Shown here: piece by piece, positions 23,201 to 39,230 of the stretch
Numbering within the stretch: the first letter of the stretch is position 1
Layout: every line of letters starts with the position of its first letter
DNA from: Thermomucor indicae-seudaticae
Lineage: Eukaryota; Mucoromycota; Mucoromycetes; Mucorales; Lichtheimiaceae
Assembly (NCBI GenBank): GCA_000787465.1
Contig: JSYX01000096.1
Span: 1 to 64,000 of the forward strand
DNA length: 64,000 nt
Direction: 5' to 3'
The notes under the pieces: generated by a model
Told to the model about the DNA's origin: nothing
Database searches by the model: none
Seen by the model: only the letters and a program-made list of their open reading frames with translations
Program-made: the position numbers and the translations under genes

Positions 23201-24026
23201 AATAAACTCCGCATTTCAGCACAGAAGCAGCAGTCACATCTGGGAAGATATATAAAGGGTTCAAATTCCGTTCACCAAACCTTCATTGCTGTTTCGGTTT
23301 TTGTTACCGAGCGACCGACCGATCTTTTGATCGATCTTCTTTTTCTTTAAGCAAAAGAAATAGAATGAAATTGAAGAGACCTTTCTTCGTTTTGACTTCA
23401 GCAGCAAAGGGAATGCTCGCTCTCTTATACAAAAAAGAAACTCTGGCTTGTTGTTTTATAACGTGAAAGTCTCAGAACCTTTTAAGTTGGCCTGAAGCAA
23501 GTAACCCCATCATACCGGGCCGTTTCTCTCCTCGTCCATACCATAACGTCCTGTGTAAGCTTTGATTTCGGGCTTTTCAACTACGTTTTTACATCGCTCA
23601 TTTGGTGCAGATGTTTCCTTGTTTTGCGCAAGCGCATTTCGACAGACCGCCAAACGAAAATGCCACCGTAAAACTTGCAACTTAAGAGCGTAGAGTGTTT
23701 TGACGAAGCAACGCAAAGTAAGATCGAGAGTCGGTGCAAAACGGTATGAGTCGAGCAAAAGTATTTTTTAAAAAACGCAAATGGGAAGGAAAGATCCAGT
23801 AGACATGTATGACGAAATTGTCAACTGGTCCATGCACTCTGTAATAGAGAAGCCAGATTCTTGTGGCTCGATCAGCGCCGTAAGGAATTACTGCTACCGT
23901 CCGCAAATGCCTTCTCTAGATTGCTTGATCGTTCATATGGGCTACAGTCTTCTTTTCCTGTGCCTGCTTATTTCTTTTTTTACTTCCTCTCCATACAAGT
24001 GTACATTATGCGAGGGTGGCCACAAA
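23201..24026. other. Region between MULE and RSAD1 relic
   Basis: Contains a TATATAAAG at 23249-23257 in the plus orientation just outside the right MULE end, then pyrimidine-rich leader-like sequence and a 33-codon ORF from the ATG at 23365 (MKLKRPFFVLTSAAKG). An open plus frame at 23861-24094 runs into the RSAD1 relic and may include its N-terminus (WLDQRRKELLLPSANAFSRL), but this is unproven. Confidence 0.35.
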
Positions 24027-25870
24027 AGTTTTCAGTCTATATTCATTGGCCATTTTGCGAGAGGAGAGGTGAGGATCGTTCTCTTAAATGCTAGAGGAGA
24101 AGAAGAAGAGGGGCTGACGAAAGAGAAATTGCAGCAAATGCACCTACTGCAATTTCAACAAGCATGTCAATCCGAGTCAGCCGCCGTTGGAGCGATTGAC
24201 AAGGGCCTCGGAACGGGAGCTTACGTTCTATTTGACTGAACCTCGTTTGGACTGAAGCATAAAAAGGTGGCGTCCGTCTATTTTGGAGGAGGCACACCGA
24301 GCTTGGCCACGGTAAACGAATCTCGTATATGAATGAAGATACCAAGGTAGTGTCTTAGTCAGTTTAGCCAGATACGGTATCCCGGATATTGAATACCATT
24401 GACTGACTGACCCATCTTGAATCGGGTATCAAGGTGACTTTAGGAGTATGTTATTCTTGCAAAGAAACGAAGCGAAGTAGTAGCTGTTATTCATGCCAAC
24501 ATTCATTTAGGCCAATCCAACGGTAACAAAGAGAAATGGCCTTCAATCAACAGCGAGAGTTACTGATGTGCTAAAACATAAAGTCGGCAGCCGATGTGTA
24601 ACAGCTGAAAACCTTCCGATCTGCAGGCGTGCAGCGGTTGTCCTTGGGCGTCCAGTCCTTTGACGATACCGATTTAAAGCTACTCGGAAGAGACCATTCG
24701 GTTGCCGAAGCTGTGCGTGCGCTGAATATTGCTAGACGCATTTTCCGAAAGTAACCTTCGACATGATCTTTGGACGCTGTGGTCAAGACTTGAAAGGTCA
24801 AAAATATGCTGGTAATTCGTAAAAAAGACTCGCTTCATCATTTCCTTTCCAGGATGGCGACGGGAGCTCAAGGTGAGAGTATATAAGTTGTCAAGGATCA
24901 TTCTGTTTATTTATCCAAGGGAAAACCAGATGGCCCTTGATTTAGCAGGAGATCACCTGCCATTGTATCAACTAACATTGGAACGCAGCACGCCGCAAGT
25001 TTGTCCCCATTCCCTCCAATACATGGCACAACACTAACGTCTCTTATTTATCGAACAATAGACTTTGGAAAACTGTACAGAAAAATAGTGTGCCACCCTT
25101 GCCGTCTGCGGACGAGACTGCGGACATGTATGAAGCCGCCGTCGAAATGAAAGCAGAGCAAGGGTTTGCGTACTATGAGGTTTCCAATTATGCCAGGGCA
25201 AAAGCAGCCATAGGGAATCACAATTTTTCCTATTGGCAAGGACTTGACTATGTTGGCGTGGGACCAAGAGTTCACGGGCGGTTGACAGTCGAGGAGGATG
25301 GTCAACGATTAACATTTGCTGTAAAATAACTGAAACCCGGGTGACACAGATCGCTTCTATTCATGGAAAGTCGTGGACTAGGAATTTCATCCGGACAAAT
25401 ATATGGCTTGCGTGAATCCAACGGTGAAGGGTTGTTATTTGACCCTATAGAACAAGAAACTTGCGAGTAACTTAGCTTGCGAAAAGGGTTCGAAAGTGGA
25501 TACCTCTCGCTCCGAAAGAAATGCTAGAGGTACGGATATCAGGGGGAGCAATCACATTGCTTTACTTATTCACGGACTCTTCACAGGAACTTGTAGTTTT
25601 TGGCATGCGCACACGCATGGGTGTATCCCGTCAACGATTCCGATCTCTGGCAGGGTACCAAATTAGACTTTATCCTCGATCGACAGAAAGTCGAAGAAAA
25701 ATATTCAGGCAGGATTTTGCCTCGACGACAAGCAGTGGCGCGATCAGGACCGATATGTGCCTAAAAGTGTACAGAATTGTAAGGATAGCGAAAGCCTTCT
25801 TCGGCCGACGGAAGCAGGGTTGGCGCTGTCCGACTCTATAGTGCCAAATATATTACAAAGTGATTACTAG
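24027..25870 (+). pseudogene. RSAD1: RSAD1/HemW radical-SAM protein, degenerate
   Basis: HemW/RSAD1 proteins are radical-SAM relatives of coproporphyrinogen dehydrogenase, with a heme-chaperone role in mitochondria. Successive plus-strand segments read FSVYIHWPFCERS then KCTYCNFNKHVN across an intron (24069 to about 24131), giving the C-x3-C-x2-C iron-sulfur motif. Then VASVYFGGGTPSLAT, FRSAGVQRLSLGVQSFDD, KLLGRDHSVAEAVRALNIA, FDMIFGRCGQ, HLPLYQLTLERSTP, ADETADMYEAAVEMK, YYEVSNYARAK and GNHNFSYWQGLDYVGVG follow, and finally GMRTRMGVSRQRF and EAGLALSDSIVPNILQ before a stop at 25868. The motif order matches the whole family length. Frameshifts (for example after LTEPRLD at about 24285), an in-frame stop near 24598 and several breaks after 25326 prevent a product. 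Splice sites are still recognisable, so decay is recent or the sequence has errors. Confidence 0.75.
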
Positions 25871-26331
25871 TAGAGACTACGAAGGCCTCGGCTACGGACT
25901 CCCCCCCCACCTGCCGTAGCCGAGGCCATGTAATAACGCCCAAAGACGATGACGTGGCACTCGCCCCACACGACTAATCGCCCAGCCGTAACAAAGGAGG
26001 CTCCCAGACCCACCCAACACAATGGCACACTCAAAAGGCTTCCATTCTTGACGGCGCGATGATGTCCACACAGATTTGCCGCCTCGGACATGGCGACATG
26101 ACGTTAACATGCAGCGACGAAAGCCAGAGTGCCTTTAAGAAAAAGGAGTAGAAAGCAAGAGAAAGAAGGCAAAAAAAAACAGAAACGAGTTTTTAGTCCA
26201 TTTTATCCGGTGTGATGATGTCAGTCGTAAGTCCCATGCAACTTGTCTGTTTCCTGTGATTTTTAACAAAACCGGATCCTTACTTGTTTATCGAAAACCT
26301 TTTGGTGTTATTGGCTATATAGCATCTGGTT
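25871..26331. other. Intergenic with hairpin
   Basis: Downstream of the RSAD1 relic. It carries the 14-bp inverted repeat described separately. A minus-strand ORF at 25867-26091 (MSEAANLCGHHRAVKNGSL) has no recognised family and overlaps the hairpin; it is not called. Confidence 0.4.
25884..25927. repeat. Perfect 14-bp inverted repeat (hairpin) with C8 loop
   Basis: GGCCTCGGCTACGG at 25884-25897 is the exact reverse complement of 25914-25927, with a 16-nt loop containing eight consecutive C. It begins 13 bases after the stop codon of the RSAD1 relic. It is GC-rich compared with its surroundings. Confidence 0.85.
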
Positions 26332-27031
26332 TCACATTCGGTTTGGAAAATGTAGTGGATGTTGTTCATTAATTCTCATAAGGTCACCTCCTTGAGATTG
26401 GACAACGATGTCTCTGTAAGCATTGACTTCAAAACCTGAAGAGCGCGGCAATTTCGGCGCTCGCTGGTTGAAGATACTGGCCACAATGGCCGCGCTTTGA
26501 TCCCGAGATGAGTGCATACGAATTTCAAACTGGTAGTCCGTGTTGAACGCCTGCAGCACAATAAACGCGCACGAAAGGATTGCAGTGTTGCAGAATGTCC
26601 TCAAAGAAGACATGATTTCATGATCCAAACCGCCAATATTATATGGTTCTGAGCAGTTTGAACGCTCATACCAGTAATCAATGCTGCATCCTTTGCCGTC
26701 CACCCTTCCTCAATCACCAGACCAAATAGTTTCTGGGGACTTGCTGTGGAGTATGACCCTCTGACTTTAACCATATATCATCAGACTCTGATCGGTCGTC
26801 GGATAAACTGTATTCCCCTGCATAGCAACGCAGAGAACCTCGGGACCTGTATATGGACATATGGCGCAGCCATCGTACTGATATCAATATGTATAACGCG
26901 TTCAGATACCAACCAGGGCAAAACCGTCCCTTCGTTCCGGCAACTTCATATGTGGTGATATATATTGATCTATTATCCCAAACGCATTCAGTGTGGACGA
27001 ATGAGAAAATGCACCTGTAGAGATCACACAA
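26332..27031 (-). pseudogene. Transposase relic (HTH segment)
   Basis: On the minus strand near 26660-26730 the sequence reads LFGLVIEEGWTAKDAALI then TGMSVQTA, a helix-turn-helix start typical of Tc1/IS630-type transposases in fungi. Downstream open segments (26332-26703, 26376-26561) lack clear DDE motifs and stop repeatedly. An open frame upstream (26714-27031) has no identifiable domain. It is interpreted as a truncated, mutated DNA-transposon copy; the exact limits are unknown. Confidence 0.4.
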
Positions 27032-27308
27032 GACGATGCAATGCGTCTAAAAGCTTAATCATGTTTATCTGTGCGACGGTGCACAAAAGGGATGGCTTTA
27101 CCGCAGCATGGGACGTCGAAGTTGCTGCTGCGGAAAAGCTTCTCGAAAAGGCGAAAACGTACAAAAATGGCCACGTTCCAAGGCGCCGACTGAGCGGGTC
27201 TTTTTTTCTTTTCTTCTTCCTGCACTCATTTATTACTGTTGTTCTCTCTCTTTCCATCCGTGAATAAACGCGTTGGTTTAGGTTTTGCGGGTCTAAGCGA
27301 GCTATATT
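27032..27308. other. Upstream region of ABCC gene
   Basis: About 280 bp between the transposase relic and the proposed ABCC start. It has a T- and C-rich tract near 27200-27260 that fits a fungal promoter or leader. A plus ORF (26965-27267) has no family features. Confidence 0.4.
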
Positions 27309-32558
<5,250 letters not shown>

Positions 32559-32724
32559 ACCTTTACATTTGTCAATATCAAACAGCATGTCATACCGAGC
32601 GTAGCAAAATATATATAACATTAAACATTAAAAGGTTCGTCTATATTGCGTGTATATACTGGGAGTGATGATTACAAGAACGATTGTATGATACTCTAGG
32701 AAAGCATATGTATGGCACAATAAT

Positions 32725-34021
32725 TTACAGGGAGGAGAATGGTTTTTGAACAACCCAACAAGTGAAACGTGAGAAGCTGTGATATTCTTCAAATTCCTCG
32801 AGGATCTCTTGAACGGCCAGATCATAGTCTTCGGACGGGATTCCCCATCTTGATACCAGTTCTGATTTTCGATTTTTCAAAAACGCTTTTTGAGTTTGCT
32901 TGTTGATGAAACCAAACTGCTTGAGTTCTTTTTACTGGCTCGTTAGTGACCAACAAAAATTTTTTTTTCTTTTTTTGGGTTACCTGGTTCTTCTGGCCAT
33001 TCCCCAATAGGAATATCCAACAGTCTCTTTTCTAGGATTTGGAACCCAAGTGACTCAAAAACGTCTGATAAAGTGTCGGCAAATGCAAAGTCGAGATGAT
33101 CGTCTGACCACTGGTTTCGCGTGAAGCTTTCAAAGGCTTGTTGGACGGGACCCGGGTTATGATAGACGGGGTCAGGTTCAATGACCTCAATGTAGCCGCC
33201 TGGTTTCAGGACGCGTGCCATTTCGCGTAGTAATGGGGACCATTGGTCTTGACGAATATGCTGGCTCATGTTGCGCATAAATATGCTAACCATTGTCCCC
33301 CAACGTTTTTGTTTTAGTATAGGAGCCTCGACTGGACCCGTTTTCTGGCAACAAGGGACTTACAAATCGACAGCATGGTCTGCCATTGGCCAAGTTTCGT
33401 GAATGTCAGCTTTTACGTATCGTAGATTCTTTGGACCTGAAGAAGAAGAAGAATCAACAGGTAACCGGCGATCGAGGGCAATAACTTGAGAGTTTGGGTA
33501 CTGTGCCGCCATTTCCAGTGCCCAAATGCCGTTGCCTGTGCCTACGTCGACAATCGTGGTCGGTTCTTGGGTATGGAGAGGCGCCCAAGTATTTGATTTC
33601 CTTGCGCTCTTTAATAGGTAATGCTTTTTGTTTTTTTCAGACGATATCAGTTACCCCTTTTGTTGCTTGGTTGCCAGGTTGGATAATATACCTGTCTTTG
33701 GAGTCGATCGTATTCTCGGAGGTCGTCTTCGGAAGGTCTCGAGGTGGATGAAAAACTCAATTTACGTTTCGGTAAAAAGAATTCAGTGATGGATTTACGA
33801 CGAGGTGTTGTTGGAGCAGGATCTGTGTGAGAAGGTGCAGCAGCTTTTACCATGGCTGCGCTAATGGCACCTGCACTGAGCGCCGTTGCCTGATTCTCCT
33901 CGATCCAATTGTAGTTGCCCTGAGATGTATGTGACTGAGCTCCTAACGTGGCTGTGCTGCGTCGACGACCATCTTTTCGTTTTTTCGCATCTCTGATCAC
34001 CCGGCTCGCTTGGTTTCCCAT
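32725..34021 (-). CDS. SAM-dependent methyltransferase, predicted N-myristoylated
   Basis: Class I (Rossmann) methyltransferase. Start ATG ends at 34021 and gives MGNQASRVIRDAKKRKDGR, a good N-myristoylation signal (Gly2, Ser6) followed by a basic patch suited to membrane binding. After a disordered Ser-rich stretch comes EDDLREYDRLQRQ, an intron, and then motif I IVDVGTGNGIWALEMAAQY, acidic loop VIALDRR, LRYVKADIHETWPM, DLVSIFMRNMSQHI, EMARVLKPGGYIEVIEPD, and a helical C-terminus (ELKQFGFINKQTQKAF, FSRFTCWVVQKPFSSL) stopping at 32725. At least four exons. It fits the fungal Methyltransf_11/25-type group with an N-terminal extension; the methyl acceptor is not predictable. Membrane anchoring is inferred from sequence only. 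Confidence 0.82.
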
Positions 34022-34414
34022 TATAATCCAAGGAAGGAAAGCGAAAAAGGGATTAGAAAAAAAAAGTTTGATGCCTGAGAGATCTTCAAGGGACCAATCC
34101 GAATCGGGTCTATAAATGCCCAATTTCACTTCCGGCTCAGCCGAAAAAAATTTCTATCGGGAAGCGCCTGTATCGAGAACGGAAAGAAAAAAACAATTGA
34201 TAAAAAAATAGACGATTGACCGATAATGTGTTCCGTAGTGGATCAACGATATAAAAATTTTTTGTCCAAAGTGTAAATGCAAAACGTAATACAAATCATC
34301 ATGAAATTTCGGAATCAGGTCCAGAGTTGTACAGCAGACAACTTCGGAAAAGGCGGGCGAGTTTATTATAGTTTTCAGGGTTTAAAGCCAAAAAGGAATT
34401 GACATCCAGTCTTT
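34022..34414. other. Intergenic between methyltransferase start and BAR-SH3 stop
   Basis: About 390 bp holding the methyltransferase promoter (minus orientation) and the 3' end of the BAR-SH3 transcript. A/T-rich runs (34060, 34190-34210) are present. No gene was seen. Confidence 0.45.
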
Positions 34415-35984
34415 TCACAATTCCTGGACGTAGTTCGCTTTTTTTGGAAGTAGTATCAGTGTTTTGTCTTTAAACTCCTCTTTTGCGGGAAAACCTTTAC
34501 CTGGAAACATGCCAACTCGATCACCAATTCGACCCTTCCACCAATCCATGGTGTCATTTGTTCTCTCCAACACCTCAATCCTGTCGTTCTTTCTAATGTC
34601 CAAGTCACCTTCTTGTTGGGCTTCCAGATCATACAGCGCAATCACGTATTGCTTATTATTCTGGCGTGGCTTTGGAGGCGGCGGCGGCGGGGGCGGCCGT
34701 TTCGCAGCAGCAGCACCGGAATAATGTTGCGGGGATTTCTGTTGACTTTGCTCCTCCGCTTGATGTCGTGCGGCAGCTCGTTCTTGCAACGACATTTGCG
34801 CCGGTCGAATAAGACCTGATAATGATAAGCTTTCTATATCAGCACTATATGGCGCGATTCTGTTTTTCTGTTACCATTAGCAGCTCCTCCCTTCTTCAAG
34901 ATATTAAGGTTTTCCAATTCCTGTTGTACGTTCCTTTGATTCATTCGCCAACGATAGCCATCCTCCAAGGGTTGATCCAACGTGACAAAATAATGTCTGT
35001 GATTATCCACCACCTCATAAATCCGCGCATACATGCCGGCAATGAGTTTGCACTGGATATTGTAAAAGGAATCCTGAACCGGTTGTATAAACGAATTGGC
35101 GAGTCGTAAGAATCGGACGAGGTCTTGTTTCAGCATATCATTGAGATATTCGTAATCTTCCGTGGCGGTTGCGAGCTGACTTTCCAATTTGTACACGTGC
35201 TTATCTTCGCTCGGGCTCCTATCTGCCATGTTTTTAAACTTTTGTAAAGACAGTCGATAACGGTCGTAATCAATCAGCTTGTGTTGCCTCTTTGTGATGG
35301 TCTTCTGAATAGATTTGATTATCGTCGTCAAGTGGTCTGCAGGCTGAATTACTGAACGATCCAGCTTGTCCTGTATACATACAAGTCAGGAACCGAGTTC
35401 CGGAATATTATTGATATACACTCACCAGCTCTTGCAAGATCTCATCGCGACAGTATCGCATAGCCATTGCGTAATCTTGCACAGCTTGAATTGCCGCAGC
35501 AGAGACTTCGCCAGGACGACGACGTTTCGTGACTCCATCCTCCGATGGTTGAACGCCCATCGTTGGATCGTAAATTTCTTCTAAAGTGGCAGCTCCCAGC
35601 ATTTGGTGTTCAAGCATACCTGGGTCATATTCCATTTAGCCCTTTTCTTGTTCTTTCCCTTGCCGGAAGGTTTCTTTCTTACTGGCAATGGCATCTCGAA
35701 AAGCGCTCGCATGTTTCTGCAATTCACCAATCTGCTTTACAATCTCATTGAATCTTGTCTCCAGCCGTGTGAAATCTTGGTCAACGGTAGCTATTAAGGA
35801 GTCCGGGTTATATTAAGATATGGCTCTTACTTGTACATTTGTTGAATCAGAACTTGCATTCGCCTTTACGAGCAGTTAACTGATGAGGCAAGCGCGAAAT
35901 AGCCTTTGTGACACCCTTCCTGAATACTAGCTGTAGAGTCTCAAGTCTGGAAATGGTGAGTCATTTCACAACTTACCAACTCAT
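34415..35984 (-). CDS. RVS167: BAR-SH3 protein, Rvs167/Hob1 (amphiphysin) type
   Basis: Membrane-bending protein acting with actin in endocytosis, usually as a dimer with an Rvs161/Hob3 partner. Exon 1 is only MSW (ATG ends at 35984; GTAAGT donor); exon 2 gives KGVTKAISRLPHQLTARK, the family N-terminus. Next exons read VDQDFTRLETRFNEIVKQI, MLEHQMLGAATLEEIYDP, then DKLDRSVIQPADHLTTIIK and ITKRQHKLIDYDRYRLSL (BAR domain). The last exon holds a Pro-run linker (PPPPPPPP) and an SH3 domain (YVIALYDLEAQQEGDLDI, WWKGRIGDRVGMFPGKG), stopping at 34415. The end of exon 2 is unclear: two frames compete after LTARKG, so the junction with exon 3 may use an early GTAAAG donor, or there may be a one-base error. 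Otherwise complete. Confidence 0.88.
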
Positions 35985-38900
35985 AATGTCGAAAGCAGAA
36001 AAGTTGCTGCGATTGCCTCAAATCACGTTACACGGGCAATGCGAAAAGGGGGCGCGTGCGTCATCAACATACAGCATTTCTAGCATGGTAAAAAGTGCAC
36101 CGAGCAAATACATACAAGCGGGGACATGCATGTACTGTTCAACATGGAGTACATCTTTCATGTAAAATAAAACGAAAACATTAACCGTACCACGTGAGGC
36201 CGTTTTCTGGTACGTGCGGGGTCAACGAATCTCGGTTGTGGCACTAGACGTTTCCCGAAGCCCAACAGTACGTATGCCATGAACGCTTCTCTTGTCGCAG
36301 GAATTCCATTCTAATAGCTTGAAGCAAGTTAGAAAAGTTGGTATGCTGCACATCAATCATGCATGAACTTATCCACTGCTATAGCTGCAAGGCGGGAAAC
36401 AAGAGATTGATTTTCATACATGAAGCATCACCAAAGCTGTTGTTGTATCGCAAATTACTCGTGAGTGATTCTTCTGTCTGATACAGTTCGTTTAAATAGC
36501 AGCTCGGAAACAGCTATGTACTATACAGATCTTCACCATATATTCCATGTTTTGGCATAAATGAAGAGTGGAACAAGCGCTGAGCACCGAAAAGAACACA
36601 ATATGCATCACCATGGGGAAAGAATATGATAGGAATATTATTTTCAGCTTTGTGGCGTATTTCAGAATAAAATGTTCTACAGGCCCATTCGCACCATCCC
36701 ATATTTCTCGAGTATTTTTCACATATTCCATATTTCTCCCGGTCCTTTTCTGACAGTAAAACTAAAAAAGCCAGAGGATGAAAATTTTTATAGATAATTG
36801 TTCAGAGGATTGACTTTTGAGGGAAGCCGAAAAAAAAGGGCGACCACTGTACAACAAACCGAAACTTGCACAATGCGCCAGTCATTCGCATTAGTCGCGA
36901 CGGGACTGTTTGTTCTTTGGTCGATGGATTGTTGAGGACATCGACGATGATTATGGCGTTGGTTCTTTGGATGCTCGACGCTCAGGCTTATCACTTTCTT
37001 TTTTTTGCCGGGCCATGCCGAATATCCTTAGTTAAGCTTTCATACTGTTTGTCAGTGTATTTGACAGGATCAAGGGATTATAACGTGGTTTTTGCCAGTG
37101 TCTTTGATGGAAGTGAGGTTTCGTGTGATTGTATCTTGGTATCTCGGATGCCTGGGCTTTTGCAACACCCGAGCTTTGCGCAACTGTTTGTACGGAATCA
37201 AGCCGTTGCGGAAAGAAGGGGCTCACTATATCGAGCTAAGGTGCAGCCGCCTCGAAATGTGTATCTAGCGTGGGTGACGGACGCGGTCAGCCGTGTGCCT
37301 CTATGTCAAGTATGGCTCGGGGCATCAAGACACTGAGGAGGATTCAGCTTAAAGTTGCCTTTCACGCCGCTCACAGTGTAGGGGATACGGAAGCCCGAAT
37401 GTCAAGCCATGCACAACCCTCATCCTGAGTGACGTCGTCACCTGATCTGCAATCATATTTGATCTACGCAGTAACTATCCGCTGCGAACGTTATACAGCA
37501 TCTCTAGCTTTGCATGGCCTTAAAGATACCACTGACTCGTCCACTAACAGAATTACAATCACAGCGAGACGTTGAACAGGCACGCAGTGGTTGTAGTGCA
37601 AATCGCTTGATTTAAACCGAGGGAAGGGGGAAAAGGAGCACGCCCGTAAACCAGCAGCAGGGATTTTTGCGAATTTATTTTTATCAATGGGTACTTTTAA
37701 CTCCGGGAGGACGGTTTCGTCTTCACTAAAGATATCATTATCTTTAGGAAGTCATATAGCTCTGTCTTCTTCTGGTATGATGCTACAGTCATCAACATAT
37801 TTCTGAAGTAGGTTGAGAAGTAACAGATTAGTATTAAAGGAAGTTATCAGTCTGTTCGGTTAAGAAAAAAAAATTGAAGACGGAAACGTCCTTTTTTAAA
37901 CTGAGAGCTGTAAGCATCAGGAAGCTCTTTATAACTTAGCCAGTCAAAGCGTAAGTAAAGGATGATCTGACCATTATTACGGCATAATTTATTGTAGTGG
38001 TTAACTATTAGATAACCTAAGCAACGACGGCAGAGAATTTGTGGAGGATCGCAGCTGCACTGGATCTGCGTTTCACGGTGACATGGGATGCAGTAAAGAA
38101 ATGCACAAAGGTAGTCGATTTCAGGAAAGGCACATGAAGACGTCATCAAATTTTCATCCCTGGAGTCGCAGGTATATTGGGTCCTTTAAGGCTATAGAAG
38201 TGAGGACGTTTCCGTCCTTGCCAAGTTAGTACCCATAATTAAACAATTTCTACGCGGTGTCCATGACTGTGCCACTTTATGTTTAGCTATGTCGACAAAG
38301 TGTGTGCTGGCAACATCGTCGGCCGATTGTTCGACCACAGGGTGGTGTGAGCACATTCATATGCTCGGAAGCACGTGTAACAAGAGCACGAGAAGGCGTT
38401 TGAGATGGTACAGCGTTGGAAGCAGTGTTCGCGGCCATGTGAAAAGCGATAATTCAGATATGAATGCTGCGTAGAGGTACTCGTCACCATTTGACGTGCA
38501 CCTCAAAATTGCGCGCAGATGTCGCGGTTTTGAAGGGGGCAAGGAGGTACTTTATCATGCCAGTTTATGCCTACGTGCGCTCGTTACACAGCCAAATCGC
38601 GTCGCCCCGGGCGTACATGTGCGTTTGAGATACTTTCCACAACTTTTACGCGGTCAGGAACTGAAAACTGATTACGCAGGGCAAGATCTCCCAGGTGGAG
38701 GTTGCAGCAAATTTGATTGCTTGACCTTCGAAAAAAAAATAAATGCAGTCGCTTTCTGCTGATTTATGGAAAAGGGGCATTTCTATATATAGTTAGTCGA
38801 TTGGAAAATGACGTGGCGACGTGACACAAGAAAAAGTGGCTGTCCCGCACTCCTGACACACGTCGTGAAGCGGCGTAACTGTTCATTCACGTAGAGCCCG

Positions 38901-39230
38901 GCGAATGCCGTTTCGTTGACCGTGCGTATTGCGAAATTCAAGTGTTGCGTGAATGCCCAACACCGCTGGCCATGCTGACTAGCTTTGCTTCTTTGGAATC
39001 TGGCGGTCCTTTACCTGATCGTGGTTGATCACGCTAGTCAAAATGTAGTATTTTGATAACTGAAATTGAGGCGACTTCTTTGTCCATGCTATTCGACGCA
39101 AGTCTGCAGCTGTATGCAGCCACAGTAGATAAAAGGATTCTGTCTTTGCTGTGTGAATAAAACTAGTCCGTGTATTATTATTAGACTTCTATGTAAGACG
39201 GTTGCAAATTATATACAATGAGAGAGAGGT
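35985..39230. other. Gene-poor 3.2-kb stretch
   Basis: No gene recognised. The longest frame, 36866-37336 (+), begins MHNAPVIRISRDGTVCSLV and has no family features. A minus frame at 37847-38149 (LCAFLYCIPCHRETQIQC) and a plus frame at 38496-38762 are likewise unidentified. Homopolymers (A8 near 37866, A9 near 38731) and frequent stops on both strands suggest old, mutated sequence. The left end holds the promoter of the BAR-SH3 gene; the right end is the 3' flank of Med13. Confidence 0.45.

Noticed and set aside
23259..23275. tRNA B-box-like GGTTCAAATTCC
   Set aside because: No matching A box at the right spacing and no cloverleaf could be drawn; it lies just downstream of a TATA-like element.
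25867..26091. Minus-strand ORF overlapping the hairpin
   Set aside because: No recognised family, crosses the inverted repeat, and competes with another open frame on the same strand.
36866..37336. Plus-strand ORF of 156 codons in the gene-poor stretch
   Set aside because: No domain, no flanking splice sites that extend it, and alternative frames are equally open.
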